In this document: piece after piece, positions 1 through 10,572 of the stretch | Numbering within the stretch: position 1 is the stretch's first letter | How the letters are laid out: every line of letters begins with the position of its first letter | NCBI GenBank assembly: GCA_009919175.1 | Contig: RGCL01000003.1 | Span: 1-64,000, forward strand | Direction: 5' to 3' | Length of the DNA stretch: 64,000 bases | Source: Betaproteobacteria bacterium | GTDB taxonomy: Bacteria; Pseudomonadota; Gammaproteobacteria; Burkholderiales; Burkholderiaceae_C | Made by a program: the position numbers and the translations under genes | Notes under the pieces: model-generated | Database searches by the model: none | Seen by the model: only the letters and a program-made list of their open reading frames with translations | What the model was told of the DNA's origin: nothing

Positions 1-179
1 GGTTCTTCATCCAGCACAACATCCACGAGAACATGACCGATGGCCAGAAGCTGGGCTATGCCGGTCGTGCCGCCTCGGCCTCACCCGCTGTGGGCTATTC
101 ACACCTGCACCAGGACCAGCAAAAGGCCCTGATTGAAGCCGCCTTCGCCAAGCTCAAGGGCTTTGTGCTGACCAAGTAA
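1..179 (+). CDS. sucA: 2-oxoglutarate dehydrogenase E1 component, C-terminal end (5' truncated by window)
   Basis: Frame 3 reads ...[58 protein letters not shown]-stop, a typical SucA C-terminus directly upstream of odhB; not in the ORF track because the start is missing. Confidence 0.9.
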   Translation, partial: FFIQHNIHENMTDGQKLGYAGRAASASPAVGYSHLHQDQQKALIEAAFAKLKGFVLTK

Positions 180-211
180 ACCCAACATTCAAAGCATCAC
201 GGATACACATC

Positions 212-1468
212 ATGGCAATCGTTGAAGTCAAAGTTCCCCTGCTCTCCGAATCGGTGGCCGAAGCCACCTTGCTGCAGTGGAAGAAAAAACCCGGTGAGGC
301 CGTTGCGGCCGATGAGATCCTCATTGAAATCGAAACCGACAAGGTGGTGATGGAAGTGCCCGCGCCCAGCGCCGGCGTGCTGGCAGAAATCGTGGTGGGC
401 GACGGCGGCACGGTCGTGGCGCAGCAGCTCATCGCCAAGATCGACAGCGAAGGCAAGGCCGGCGCTGCCCCTGCAGCTGCACCTGCCGCTGCCGCGCCTG
501 CTGCGGCATCCGCAGTCCCTGTTGCCGCTGCCGCTGCCGCTACCGCGCCCGCGTCCAACAGCAAAGCCGGCGTGGCCATGCCCGCCGCCGCCAAGCTCTT
601 GGCCGACAACCACCTTGCTGCGGGTTCCGTGGCAGGCACGGGCAAAGATGGTCGCGTCACCAAGGGCGACGTGCTCTCCGCCGTGGCCGCGGGTCCCAGC
701 GTGATTCCCACTGGCGCACCCACCGCCACTTTGCCCCAGGTGTCCGCACCGGCAGTCAACCTGGGTGATCGCCCCGAACAGCGCGTGCCCATGACCCGCC
801 TGCGTGCGCGCATTGCCGAGCGTTTGCTGCAATCCCAGGCCACCAACGCCATCCTCACCACGTTCAACGAAGTGAACATGGCGCCGGTGATGGCTTTGCG
901 CAAAACCCATCAGGAAAAATTCGAAAAGACCCATGGCGTCAAGCTCGGCTTCATGAGCTTTTTCGTCAAGGCCGCCGTGCATGCGCTCAAGAAGTTCCCG
1001 GTGCTCAACGCCTCGGTCGATGGCAACGACATCGTCTACCACGGCTATTTCGACATTGGCATTGCCGTGGGTTCGCCCCGTGGTCTGGTCGTGCCCATCC
1101 TGCGCAACGCCGACCAGATGAGCTTCTCCGACATCGAGAAGAAGATCGCCGAATTCGGCAAGAAGGCCCAAGAGGGCAAGCTGGGCATCGAGGAGATGAC
1201 CGGCGGCACCTTCTCCATCTCTAACGGCGGCACCTTTGGCTCCATGCTGTCCACCCCCATCATCAACCCGCCGCAATCGGCCATCCTGGGGGTTCACGCC
1301 ACCAAGGACCGTGCCGTGGTCGAAAACGGGCAGGTGGTGGTTCGCCCCATCAACTACCTGGCCATGTCCTATGACCACCGCATCATCGACGGCCGTGAAG
1401 CCGTGCTGGGTCTGGTGGCCATGAAAGAAGCGCTGGAAGATCCCTCGCGCCTATTGTTTGACATCTGA
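212..1468 (+). CDS. odhB: Dihydrolipoyllysine succinyltransferase (2-oxoglutarate dehydrogenase E2)
   Basis: Lipoyl domain [14 protein letters not shown], Ala/Pro linker, catalytic domain ending [33 protein letters not shown]. Confidence 0.97.
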   Translation: MAIVEVKVPLLSESVAEATLLQWKKKPGEAVAADEILIEIETDKVVMEVPAPSAGVLAEIVVGDGGTVVAQQLIAKIDSEGKAGAAPAAAPAAAAPAAASAVPVAAAAAATAPASNSKAGVAMPAAAKLLADNHLAAGSVAGTGKDGRVTKGDVLSAVAAGPSVIPTGAPTATLPQVSAPAVNLGDRPEQRVPMTRLRARIAERLLQSQATNAILTTFNEVNMAPVMALRKTHQEKFEKTHGVKLGFMSFFVKAAVHALKKFPVLNASVDGNDIVYHGYFDIGIAVGSPRGLVVPILRNADQMSFSDIEKKIAEFGKKAQEGKLGIEEMTGGTFSISNGGTFGSMLSTPIINPPQSAILGVHATKDRAVVENGQVVVRPINYLAMSYDHRIIDGREAVLGLVAMKEALEDPSRLLFDI

Positions 1469-1477
1469 TCCCCTCAC

Positions 1478-1497
1478 CATGCCCCATCTGGGGCATG
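1478..1497 (+). terminator. Perfect 8-bp hairpin between odhB and lpd (CATGCCCC-ATCT-GGGGCATG)
   Basis: Direct inverted repeat in the 48-bp intergenic gap, followed by GCTTTATT; weak U-tract, so attenuator or processing site rather than a certain terminator. Confidence 0.5.
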
Positions 1498-1516
1498 GCT
1501 TTATTCGAGACCCCTC

Positions 1517-2944
1517 ATGAGCAAATCTTTCGACATCATCGTCATCGGCGCTGGTCCTGGTGGCTACATCGCTGCCATCCGCGCAGCACAACTCGGTTTC
1601 CAGGTCGCCTGCATCGACGAATGGAAAAACGCAGCGGGCGGTCCAGCCCCTGGGGGCACCTGCACCAACGTGGGCTGCATTCCCTCCAAGGCCTTGTTGC
1701 AATCGTCTGAGCACTACGAGCACGCCACGCACCACTTTGCAGACCACGGCATCAGCGCCAAAGAGGTCAAGATGGACGTGACCAAGATGATTGCCCGCAA
1801 AGACAACGTGGTGAAACAGAACAACGACGGCATCCTCTACCTCTTCAAGAAAAACAAGGTGGCGTTCTTTCATGGTCGCGGTTCGTTTGAAGGCAAGACC
1901 GATGCGGGTTTTGCCGTCAAGGTCGCGGGCAAAGACAACGAGGTCCTCACCGCCAAGCAAGTCATCGTGGCCACGGGTTCATCGGCGCGGGCGCTCCCAG
2001 GTGTGCCCTTCGATGAGGAGTTCATCCTCTCCAACGACGGCGCCCTTCGCATGGGCGCGGTGCCCAACAAACTGGTGCTCATTGGTTCTGGCGTGATTGG
2101 CCTCGAGATGGGCTCGGTGTGGCGTCGCCTGGGTGCGGACGTGACCGTGCTCGAAGGCCTGCCCACCTTCCTGGGTGCGGTCGACGAGCAAATTGCCAAG
2201 GAAGCCAAGAAGGCCTTTGACAAGCAAGGCCTGCGCATCGAACTCGGTGTCAAAGTGGGCGAAATCAAGGCTGGCAAAAAGGGGGTCAGCGTCGCCTACA
2301 CCAACGCCAAGGGCGAGGCGCAACACCTCGATGTGGACAAGGTGGTGGTGTCCATTGGCCGCGTGCCCAACACCACGGGCTTGAACCCCGAGGCTGTGGG
2401 CTTGCAACTCGATGAGCGCGGTGCCATTGTGGTGGACGCCGATTGCAAAACCACCGTGCCCGGCATTTGGGCGGTGGGCGATGTGGTGCGTGGCCCCATG
2501 TTGGCGCACAAGGCTGAAGAAGAAGGCGTGGCGGTGGCCGAACGCATTGCCGGTCAGCATGGCCATGTGGACTTTGGCCTCGTGCCCTGGGTCATCTACA
2601 CCAGCCCTGAAATTGCCTGGGTGGGTCGCACCGAGCAGCAACTCAAGGCCGATGGCGTGTCCTACAAGGCGGGCACCTTTCCCTTCCTGGCCAATGGCCG
2701 TGCGCGCGCCTTGGGTGACACCACGGGCATGGTGAAGTTGCTGGCCGATGCCAAGACCGACGAGATCCTGGGGGTCCACATCGTGGGTCCCATGGCCTCC
2801 GAGCTGATTGCCGAGGCCTGCGTGGCCATGGCCTTCAAGGCCAGCAGCGAAGACATTGCCCGCATCTGCCATGCCCACCCATCCTTGAGCGAATCCACCA
2901 AGGAAGCGGCGTTGGCGGTGGACAAGCGCACCCTCAATTTCTGA
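1517..2944 (+). CDS. lpd: Dihydrolipoyl dehydrogenase (E3)
   Basis: MSKSFDIIVIGAGPGGYIAAIRAAQLG, redox motif GGTCTNVGCIPSKALL, C-terminal HAHPSLSESTKEAAL. Confidence 0.97.
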   Translation: MSKSFDIIVIGAGPGGYIAAIRAAQLGFQVACIDEWKNAAGGPAPGGTCTNVGCIPSKALLQSSEHYEHATHHFADHGISAKEVKMDVTKMIARKDNVVKQNNDGILYLFKKNKVAFFHGRGSFEGKTDAGFAVKVAGKDNEVLTAKQVIVATGSSARALPGVPFDEEFILSNDGALRMGAVPNKLVLIGSGVIGLEMGSVWRRLGADVTVLEGLPTFLGAVDEQIAKEAKKAFDKQGLRIELGVKVGEIKAGKKGVSVAYTNAKGEAQHLDVDKVVVSIGRVPNTTGLNPEAVGLQLDERGAIVVDADCKTTVPGIWAVGDVVRGPMLAHKAEEEGVAVAERIAGQHGHVDFGLVPWVIYTSPEIAWVGRTEQQLKADGVSYKAGTFPFLANGRARALGDTTGMVKLLADAKTDEILGVHIVGPMASELIAEACVAMAFKASSEDIARICHAHPSLSESTKEAALAVDKRTLNF

Positions 2945-2957
2945 GGAGGCGCCCGCT

Positions 2958-4058
2958 TTGACACGTAGCGTCAGGCAGGTCTATGAACACGAACTCGCCC
3001 AGCGCGGGTTCAGCGCCGACCCCGCCCAACTCCGGGCGGTGGACCTGCTCGATGCCTGCGCCCAGGCCTGGCATGCCTTCGATGCCCAACGCTCCAGCCT
3101 CAAGAACCTGTTCAAAAAGCCCGAGCTGCCCCAGGGCGTTTACATGCATGGCGGGGTGGGGCGGGGCAAGAGCTTTCTCATGGACTGCTTTGACCAGGCG
3201 GTGCAGGTCAAGGGCAAGACCCGGCTGCACTTTCACGAGTTCATGCGCGAGGTCCATCGTGAACTGCGCGAGCTGCAAGGCACGGTCAACCCGCTCAACG
3301 AACTGGGCAAACGCATCGCCAAGCGCTACACCCTGATCTGTTTCGATGAATTCCATGTGGCCGACATCACCGATGCCATGATCCTTCATCGATTGCTCGA
3401 AGCCCTGTTCCAAAACGGTGTGGGCTTTGTGACCACCTCCAACTTTCACCCGGATGGCCTCTACCCCGATGGCCTGCATCGCGACCGCATCCTGCCGGCC
3501 ATTGCCCTCATCAAGCAGCGCATGCAAGTGGTCCAGGTGGACAACGGCGTGGATTACCGCCGCCGCACCCTGGAGCAGTTGCGCCTGTACCTGTGCCCCT
3601 TCAACGACCAGACCGATGAGGAAATGACCCAGGCCTTTGAGCGCCTGGCCGCAGGTCCGGATGAGGATCCGGTGTTGTCCATTGAGAGCCGCCAGATCCG
3701 CGCCATCCGCAAGTCAGGCGACATCGTGTGGTTTGATTTCAAGACCCTCTGTGGGGGGCCGCGTTCCATGAACGACTACCTGGAGCTGGCCAGCCAGTTC
3801 CACACCGTGTTGTTGAGCGGCGTGCCGCAGATGCCGCCGCGCATGGCCTCCGAAGCCCGTCGCTTCACCTGGCTCATCGACGTCCTTTACGATCGGCGGG
3901 TCAAATTGATGATGTCAGCTCAAGTGCCTGCCGCAGAACTCTACACAGAAGGACCCCTCTCGCATGAATTCCCCCGCACCGTGTCGCGACTGGAGGAAAT
4001 GCAAAGCGCAGAGTTTTTGGCCCTCTCGCGGCGTGACGTGGACACACGATTGACATGA
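2958..4058 (+). CDS. zapE: Cell division protein ZapE / AFG1-family ATPase
   Basis: Walker A GGVGRGKSFLMD, Walker B LICFDEFHVADITDAMIL, FVTTSNFHPDGLYPDGLHRDRILPAI; TTG start. Confidence 0.92.
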   Translation: MTRSVRQVYEHELAQRGFSADPAQLRAVDLLDACAQAWHAFDAQRSSLKNLFKKPELPQGVYMHGGVGRGKSFLMDCFDQAVQVKGKTRLHFHEFMREVHRELRELQGTVNPLNELGKRIAKRYTLICFDEFHVADITDAMILHRLLEALFQNGVGFVTTSNFHPDGLYPDGLHRDRILPAIALIKQRMQVVQVDNGVDYRRRTLEQLRLYLCPFNDQTDEEMTQAFERLAAGPDEDPVLSIESRQIRAIRKSGDIVWFDFKTLCGGPRSMNDYLELASQFHTVLLSGVPQMPPRMASEARRFTWLIDVLYDRRVKLMMSAQVPAAELYTEGPLSHEFPRTVSRLEEMQSAEFLALSRRDVDTRLT

Positions 4059-4660
4059 ACCGGCTCACATTCCGGGTGGCTTGCGCCAGCGCCTTGCTGG
4101 CGATGATGAGCGCCATGGTTTCAGCCGACGAACTCGACGACATCCAGCGCCAGCGCGCCCAGATCGACCTTGCCCGCAGCCAGGCCGAGGCGACATGGCA
4201 GCAGGCCGACGAGGCCTGCAAAAAGCGCTTTGCCGTTACCGGTTGCCGTGAAAAGGTGGACAAGCAGCGGCAAGCCGAGCTCAAGGCGCTGCGCGACCAG
4301 GAAATCCAGCTCAACGACCGCGAGCGGCGCATCCGGGGCGCCATGGCGCAGGACCGGTTGCAGCAGCGCGAACGCGAGCAAGCCGAGCGCTTGCAAGCGC
4401 CCAAAGTCCAATCCGAGCCGCCGGTGCGCGAGCAAAGCGACGCGGTGGTGGTGCCCGAAGGCAAACTCCCCAAAGCTCAGGGTGAGCGCCTGCCCAAAAC
4501 CCCCAGCGCCCCAACCGAAGCCGAACAGCGCGAGAACGCCAAAAAGCGCCAGGAGCGGTTGCAGGAATCGGAGCAGCATCGCAAGGACGTTCAAAAGCGG
4601 CATGAAAGCCAGTCCAGCAAGCCGCTGGCCTTGCCCCAACCGGGTGAATTCCCCAAATGA
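4055..4660 (+). CDS. Secreted coiled-coil protein of unknown function
   Basis: Signal-peptide-like MNRLTFRVACASALLAMMSAMVSA then a charged Arg/Gln/Glu-rich coiled coil; ATGA overlap with zapE. Confidence 0.7.
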   Translation: MNRLTFRVACASALLAMMSAMVSADELDDIQRQRAQIDLARSQAEATWQQADEACKKRFAVTGCREKVDKQRQAELKALRDQEIQLNDRERRIRGAMAQDRLQQREREQAERLQAPKVQSEPPVREQSDAVVVPEGKLPKAQGERLPKTPSAPTEAEQRENAKKRQERLQESEQHRKDVQKRHESQSSKPLALPQPGEFPK

Positions 4661-6690
4661 ACACCCCCATCAACCTGAATCACGAGGTTGAACAGTGTTT
4701 CTCCGCCCAGGGGCCATTGGCCAGGCAGTGGCCTGGCTATGTCCCGCGCGATGGCCAGATTCACATGGCTCAGGCGGTGACGCAGCAAATCCAGCAAGGC
4801 GGCTCGCTGGTCGTGCAGGCCGGCACTGGCGTTGGAAAAACCTTTGCCTACCTGGTTCCGGCCTTGCTCAGCCGCGAGCGCATCCTCGTTTCCACGGCCA
4901 CCAAGGCTTTGCAGGAACAGCTGTTTTCACGAGATTTGCCAGCTTTGCTCTCGGTCCTGGGCATTCAGGTCCAGGTGGCCTTGCTCAAGGGGCGATCGAG
5001 CTATTTGTGCGTTCACCGCATGGAACAAACCCTCCATCAGGGGCTGCTGCCTGACCCCACTGCCGTGGTGATGCTGCACCAGGTCAAGCGCTGGTCTGGC
5101 GTCACCCGCAGTGGTGATGTGTCCGAGGTGCCGGGTCTGGAGGAGCAAAGCGGCTTGCTGCCCCTGGTGACCTCCACGCGCGAGAACTGCCTGGGCAGCG
5201 ACTGTGACCATTGGCAAAGCTGTCACGTCAACCAAGCCAGGCGAGAGGCCATGCAAGCCGATGTGGTGGTCATCAATCACCATTTGTTTTTTGCCGATTG
5301 GCAGGTCAAGGAATCGGGTGTGGCCGAGCTGCTGCCCAGTGTGCGGGTGGTGATCTTTGATGAAGCCCATCAACTCAACGAGGTGGGCACGCAGTTTTTA
5401 GGGGTGTCGCTGACGTCCTCGGCTCTGCTGGACTTGAGTCGCGACCTGCTGGTGGGCGGACTTGCCCATGCCAAGGGATTGGCCAGCTGGCAGGACCTGG
5501 CCTCATCGCTTCAAAAGGCCACCAAGGACTGGCGGCTGAGTCTGCCCAGGGAGCCGGCATCGGCACGCCATCGCTGGCGCGACGATGGCCCCGAATCGGT
5601 TCGGCCAGAAGAATGGGCACCCCCCTGGCAAGCGCTGGACGAGCAACTGAGCCTGTGCGAGAACGCCTTGCAGGCGGTGGCCCAAGTCCATCCCGAACTT
5701 GAACGTTTGCTGGACCGCGCCCAGGCCTTGCGCGCCACCTGGCGGCTCTTCTCCTCGCCTTGCGACCAGGGTGTGCGATGGGCTGAAACGGCCCTGGGTG
5801 GACAAATCGGTGTGCATCAAGCCCCGCTGGATTTGAATCAGTCGGTGGCGGGGCTGTGGGGGGATGCGCCGGTGGTGGAGGTGGGCGATCCACCCCCCAA
5901 AACCTGGATCTTCACCTCGGCCACCCTGGGGGCGGACGACCAGCTCAAATGGTTCACCCAGCCTTGTGGCCTCTCCCATGCCCGCACACTCAAAGTGCAA
6001 AGCCCCTTTGATTACCCCGAGCAGGGGGTGTTGTTCATTCCCACCGACATGGTGGAGCCCAAAGACCCCTTGCACTCGGAACAGGTGGCGGTGCTGGCCA
6101 CCAACGTCGCTCGCCAACTCGGTGGGCGAACCTTGGTGCTCACCACCACCAACCGGGCTTTGAAAGAAATTGCGCGCATCCTGGGCGAGGACCTGGATCA
6201 GCCCGGCGACCCTCAGGTCAAGTCCCAGGGGCAGCACACCAAGCGGCAGCTGATGAACTGGTTCCAGCAAGGGGGCAGTCCAGAGGACCCCAGGGGTTGC
6301 GTGCTGGTGGCCACGGCTAGTTTTTGGGAAGGCTTTGATGTGCCCGGTGATGCCCTGCAAGCCGTCATCATCGACAAGCTGCCCTTTGCACCCCCCGACG
6401 ACCCCTTGATGCAAGCCAAAGCCGAGGCCTTGCAATCACAGGGCAAGAACCCCTTCATCGAGCTGCATTTGCCCGATGTGGCGGTGAGCCTGCAACAGGG
6501 AGCAGGGCGTTTGATTCGAACCCAGTCGGACAAAGGGGTGCTGGTGATTTGCGACCGCAGACTCGCCAGCGCCAACTATGGCAAATCGCTGCTGGCGAGC
6601 TTGCCGCCCATGCGTCGCGTGCTCACACGAGCCCAGCTGGAGCAGGCCATGCTGGAGCTGGGGCTCACCAAATCTTGTACCAGGGCTTAG
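4657..6690 (+). CDS. DinG/YoaA-type ATP-dependent DNA helicase
   Basis: VQAGTGVGKTFAYLVPALL, C-rich CLGSDCDHWQSC region (Fe-S candidate), DEAH box VIFDEAHQLNEVGT, LQQGAGRLIRTQSDKGVLVICDRR. Confidence 0.92.
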   Translation: MNTPINLNHEVEQCFSAQGPLARQWPGYVPRDGQIHMAQAVTQQIQQGGSLVVQAGTGVGKTFAYLVPALLSRERILVSTATKALQEQLFSRDLPALLSVLGIQVQVALLKGRSSYLCVHRMEQTLHQGLLPDPTAVVMLHQVKRWSGVTRSGDVSEVPGLEEQSGLLPLVTSTRENCLGSDCDHWQSCHVNQARREAMQADVVVINHHLFFADWQVKESGVAELLPSVRVVIFDEAHQLNEVGTQFLGVSLTSSALLDLSRDLLVGGLAHAKGLASWQDLASSLQKATKDWRLSLPREPASARHRWRDDGPESVRPEEWAPPWQALDEQLSLCENALQAVAQVHPELERLLDRAQALRATWRLFSSPCDQGVRWAETALGGQIGVHQAPLDLNQSVAGLWGDAPVVEVGDPPPKTWIFTSATLGADDQLKWFTQPCGLSHARTLKVQSPFDYPEQGVLFIPTDMVEPKDPLHSEQVAVLATNVARQLGGRTLVLTTTNRALKEIARILGEDLDQPGDPQVKSQGQHTKRQLMNWFQQGGSPEDPRGCVLVATASFWEGFDVPGDALQAVIIDKLPFAPPDDPLMQAKAEALQSQGKNPFIELHLPDVAVSLQQGAGRLIRTQSDKGVLVICDRRLASANYGKSLLASLPPMRRVLTRAQLEQAMLELGLTKSCTRA

Positions 6691-7525
6691 CGGGCTTGTC
6701 GCTTTTGGGGTTGGCCACGGTCGGGCTGGCCGGTTTGGCCGGCGCATCGCTCAGGGTGGAGGAGTCCAGGAACATGGACTTGCTCAAGGCGTTGTCTGGG
6801 AAGGTGCGTTTGAGCACACGCAGGTTGTCGTCACGCAGCTGGCGTATGCCCAATTTGTCATAGGCGCGCACCAGGATCTCCAAGGCTTTTTCTGTGCTGG
6901 CATCCTGGGGGAAGTCCAACAAGATTTGCTGGGCACGGTTGACCGCAGCCACATAGGCACCGCGCTCGAGGTAGAACTGGGCGATCTTGACCTCGGTGAC
7001 CACCAGGCTCGATGCGATGTAGGCCATGCGCTTTTTGGCGTCGGGCGCGTACTTGGAATCAGGGAAGCGGTTGAGCAGGGTTTTGAAGACATCGAAGGCC
7101 ACCTTGGCCGCATCGGTATCGCGCTCGGCCAGCTCCTGGGGGAACCACCTTTCCAGCAAACCGTCGTTGGACTTGTAGGACACCACGCCCTTGAGGTAGA
7201 TGGCGTAATCGGTGGCGGGGTGGGTGGGGTGCAGTCGCATGAAGCGGTCCAAGGTGGCCAAGGCCAGCAACTGGTCGCCGTTTTTGTATTGAGCGAAGGC
7301 TTTGTCGAGCTGAGCTTGTTCGCCCAGAATCGTGCCCGCTGCCATGCCCTCGACTTTGTCAAAATAGGGAATGGCTTTGGCATACTGGACCGTGTCCACG
7401 AACTCTTTGGCCTCTTGGTAGATTTGTTGTGCGGTCTTGCCAGCCGTGGGATCTTTGGTCTCTGTGGCGCAGCCCACGAGCGCGAGGATTGCCGCCACAC
7501 AGCAAAACTGTTTCAGATTCAACAT
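6665..7525 (-). CDS. bamD: Outer membrane assembly lipoprotein BamD
   Basis: Lipobox LALVGC; TPR-type sequence QIYQEAKEFVDTVQYAKAIPYFDKVE; RFPDSKYAPDAKKRMAYI. Confidence 0.93.
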   Translation of the reverse strand: MLNLKQFCCVAAILALVGCATETKDPTAGKTAQQIYQEAKEFVDTVQYAKAIPYFDKVEGMAAGTILGEQAQLDKAFAQYKNGDQLLALATLDRFMRLHPTHPATDYAIYLKGVVSYKSNDGLLERWFPQELAERDTDAAKVAFDVFKTLLNRFPDSKYAPDAKKRMAYIASSLVVTEVKIAQFYLERGAYVAAVNRAQQILLDFPQDASTEKALEILVRAYDKLGIRQLRDDNLRVLKRTFPDNALSKSMFLDSSTLSDAPAKPASPTVANPKSDKPAKPWYKIW

Positions 7526-7540
7526 CCCATCCCCAATTCA

Positions 7541-8590
7541 ATGACTCCAATGACGGGCATTATCGGTCAGCCTCATCCCCCATCCGATGACAGGGTCATG
7601 GAGGAATGGTCGGCTGCCGATGCCGATCCCCAGGACGGGGCCGTGGTGGTCGAAGAACTGACGATTGCCCCGCAATGGCACGAAGCACGCCTGGACAAGG
7701 TCCTGGCTGCCATGCTGGCTGGCTGGTCTCGTTCACACCTGTCGCAGGTCATCGAGGCGGGGGATGTGCGCTGGCTCAAACACCCCGATCGCCCGCTCAA
7801 GCCCTCTCACAAGGTGAGGTCGGGCGAGGTTTATCGGGTCACCTTGCACCCGCTGGCCTCCAGCGCCGCCTTCGAGCCCCAGGCCATGGACCTCACCGTG
7901 TTGCACGAGGACGAGCACTTGATGGTCATCGACAAGCCAGCGGGCCTGGTGGTGCACCCCGCGCCGGGTCACTGGAGCGGCACCTTGCTCAATGCCTTGC
8001 TGCATCACCATGCGGGTGCTCGCGCCTTGCCGCGAGCGGGCATTGTTCACCGCCTGGACAAAGACACCAGCGGCCTCATGATGGTGGGCAAGACCCCGTC
8101 TGCGGTGGATGCCCTGGTGCAGGCCATTGGTGCGCGTTCGGTTCGCCGCGAGTACCTGGCGCTGGCGCACAAGCCCTGGCGGGGCAAGACCCACATCGAA
8201 ATCCAGACCGACATGGGGCGTGACCCCCGAAATCGACTGCGCATGGCGGCCTTGCCTGAAGGCAAGGGCAAATGGTCTCAAACCGATGTCACCTGCCTGG
8301 CCACCAACGATCAGGCCAGCTGGGTGCATTGCCACCTGCATTCGGGGCGCACCCATCAGATCCGCGTGCACATGGCGCACCTGGGCCATCCCCTGGTGTC
8401 CGATGTCACTTACGGCGGCCAGCTCCTTGCCGGTCTGAACCGACAAGCCTTGCATGCCTGGCGGCTGAGCTTGGCCCATCCCCATACCGGCCAAGCCCTG
8501 CAATGGACCTGCCCGCCGCCGCCTGACCTGCGCCAGGCTTTGTCGCAGGTGGGGCTTGGCTACAATGAACTCCTCTTGCCCGTGCCGTGA
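7541..8590 (+). CDS. rluD: 23S rRNA pseudouridine synthase RluD family
   Basis: AGIVHRLDKDTSGLMMVGKT, HLHSGRTHQIRVHMAHLGHPLVSDVTYGG. The track ORF begins at 6578, inside the region antisense to bamD; the plausible start is 7541, 7553 or further downstream. Confidence 0.92.
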   Translation: MTPMTGIIGQPHPPSDDRVMEEWSAADADPQDGAVVVEELTIAPQWHEARLDKVLAAMLAGWSRSHLSQVIEAGDVRWLKHPDRPLKPSHKVRSGEVYRVTLHPLASSAAFEPQAMDLTVLHEDEHLMVIDKPAGLVVHPAPGHWSGTLLNALLHHHAGARALPRAGIVHRLDKDTSGLMMVGKTPSAVDALVQAIGARSVRREYLALAHKPWRGKTHIEIQTDMGRDPRNRLRMAALPEGKGKWSQTDVTCLATNDQASWVHCHLHSGRTHQIRVHMAHLGHPLVSDVTYGGQLLAGLNRQALHAWRLSLAHPHTGQALQWTCPPPPDLRQALSQVGLGYNELLLPVP

Positions 8591-8635
8591 AGGCACCGGA
8601 TTCCTCCTCACTGAGCATCCTCCCACCCGGATCGC

Positions 8636-9340
8636 ATGAATACCCTTGAAGCCAAGCGCGTCCTTGAGACCGCATTGATCTGTGCCTCGCAGGCCATGCC
8701 CATCAAGGACATGGTGTTGTTGTTCAACGGCCAAGTCGGCGAAGACACCCTCAAGCGTTTGCTGCAGGAATTGCAACTCGACTGGTCTGCCAAAGGCCTG
8801 GAGCTCGTGGCGCTGGCCTCTGGCTGGCGCTTCCAGAGCCGACCCAGCATGCGCGTGTATCTGGACCGCCTCCACCCAGAAAAGCCACCCAAGTACAGCC
8901 GGGCGGTCATGGAAACCCTGGCCATCATTGCTTACCGCCAACCCGTGACCCGTGGCGACATGGAAGACATCCGGGGTGTGACCATCAATAGCCTGGTCAT
9001 CAAGCAACTCGAAGACCGGGGCTGGGTGGAAGTCATCGGGCATCGCGAAACGGTAGGCCGACCGGCCTTGTATGCCACCACGCGTCAGTTTCTGGACGAC
9101 CTGGGCTTGACCTCGCTGGATCAGCTGCCTCCCCTCGATGTAGCCAATTCGGTGCTGGACGAACTCATCCAGTCCACAGAGCCGGTCAATGACCAGCAAC
9201 TTCCCATTCTGTTGGCCCCCCATTCCGACGCAGAGGATTCTCATCATGGCGACCCGCTCATCTCCGCCTCGGCGCAGCACAACCAAGAAGACCCCATCGA
9301 GCCGCCCCCGCAGGCCGAACACCCGAACCCCCCGGCCTGA
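8636..9340 (+). CDS. scpB: Segregation and condensation protein ScpB
   Basis: [93 protein letters not shown]. Confidence 0.95.
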   Translation: MNTLEAKRVLETALICASQAMPIKDMVLLFNGQVGEDTLKRLLQELQLDWSAKGLELVALASGWRFQSRPSMRVYLDRLHPEKPPKYSRAVMETLAIIAYRQPVTRGDMEDIRGVTINSLVIKQLEDRGWVEVIGHRETVGRPALYATTRQFLDDLGLTSLDQLPPLDVANSVLDELIQSTEPVNDQQLPILLAPHSDAEDSHHGDPLISASAQHNQEDPIEPPPQAEHPNPPA

Positions 9341-10460
9341 AGCGGGCGAGCACGATTCAGCGCCCCCCCTTGAGCTGAACGACACCCCAAGCGAAAACGC
9401 CCCGCGTGCGCCCAGGGAGGTGGTTTCACCCAGCAAGCGCGTGCTCTTGCCTCAGGCTGAAACCCCCAAGCTGCACAAGGTGCTGGCCCAGTCTGGCCTG
9501 GGCTCGCGCCTGGACATGGAGGCCTTGATCCGTGAAGGTCGCTTGACCGTCAATGGGCGCGCCGCCCATGTGGGGCAGCGTGTCCAGGTGGGCGACCAGA
9601 TCCGTTTCGATGGCCGCCCCATCCGCTACCAGATGGCTGAGCCCACGCCCCGTGTGTTGGCCTATCACAAGCCCGAAGGCGAAATCGTTTCTCACGATGA
9701 TCCGCACAATCGCCCCTCGGTCTTTCGGACTTTGCCCCGCATCGGCGCGGGCAAGTGGCTATCGGTGGGGCGTTTGGACCTCAACACCGAGGGTTTGCTG
9801 CTGTTTTCCAATTCGGGCACCTTGGTCAACCAGCTCACCCATCCACGCTTTGGCATGGAGCGCGAATATGCGGTGCGTGTGCTGGGGCAACTCTCGCAAG
9901 AAGCGCAAACGGCCTTGCTCGATGGTGTCATGCTCGACGATGGTCCCGCCCGTTTCGAATCCCTGCAGCCCCTGGGCAAGGGCGAGGGCGTCAATGCCTG
10001 GTATCGGGTGGTGATCCAGGAAGGCCGCAACCGTGAGGTTCGCCGCCTGATCGAGGCGGTGGGCCATGTGGTGAGCCGCCTCACCCGAGTGCGCTATGGT
10101 CCCGTGGTCCTGCCGCGCGGGCTGCGCCGGGGCCATTGGGTGGAACTGCACGGCTCGGATCTGGCAGATTTGCTGCGCGCTGCTGGCCTCGATCCCCAGG
10201 CACCCAAGCCCGTGGCCAAAACGCCCACCCCCAGGCGGCACTCGCCTGACCGCCCCAAGGTCAAGTCCACCAAACCCCAGGCTCCCGCACGGGCGAGGGC
10301 GGCCGCGCCCGCTCCCCGAGCGGCACAGCCCGCCGATTCAGCCACCGAGCGCACCGCCCGCAAGGATTTCATTGGCGAAAAGGCCTTGAGCCGCCTCAGT
10401 CGCCAGCGAAAAGGCAAGCCTGGGGCAGCTTCGTCGCGCAGCAAATCCCCCCGGCGTTGA
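9246..10460 (+). CDS. rluB: 23S rRNA pseudouridine synthase RluB family
   Basis: S4 domain [47 protein letters not shown]; basic N- and C-terminal tails. Start chosen at 9246 (MATRSS...); overlaps scpB. Confidence 0.92.
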   Translation: MATRSSPPRRSTTKKTPSSRPRRPNTRTPRPEAGEHDSAPPLELNDTPSENAPRAPREVVSPSKRVLLPQAETPKLHKVLAQSGLGSRLDMEALIREGRLTVNGRAAHVGQRVQVGDQIRFDGRPIRYQMAEPTPRVLAYHKPEGEIVSHDDPHNRPSVFRTLPRIGAGKWLSVGRLDLNTEGLLLFSNSGTLVNQLTHPRFGMEREYAVRVLGQLSQEAQTALLDGVMLDDGPARFESLQPLGKGEGVNAWYRVVIQEGRNREVRRLIEAVGHVVSRLTRVRYGPVVLPRGLRRGHWVELHGSDLADLLRAAGLDPQAPKPVAKTPTPRRHSPDRPKVKSTKPQAPARARAAAPAPRAAQPADSATERTARKDFIGEKALSRLSRQRKGKPGAASSRSKSPRR

Positions 10461-10464
10461 AACA

Positions 10465-10483
10465 GTGCCCCTCATGGGGGCAC
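10465..10483 (+). terminator. Hairpin GTGCCCC-TCATG-GGGGCAC after rluB
   Basis: Perfect 7-bp inverted repeat just after the rluB stop; no U-tract. Confidence 0.4.
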
Positions 10484-10505
10484 GGACTCCACCTGGCGCA
10501 TCGGG

Positions 10506-10531
10506 TTGACCCTAGGGGGACGGGTTAAAAT
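10506..10531 (+). promoter_or_regulatory. Candidate ndk promoter (TTGACC ... TAAAAT)
   Basis: TTGACC at 10506-10511 and TAAAAT at 10526-10531, but the spacer is only 14 nt; the -10 is more credible than the -35. Confidence 0.35.
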
Positions 10532-10572
10532 GCGCCTTGTTTTTTTCAGAGATTCAGAACGGAAACCCACTC

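Noticed and set aside
154-1378. Minus-strand ORFs opposite odhB
   Set aside because: Mirror of the Ala-rich linker and high-GC codon usage; no domain.
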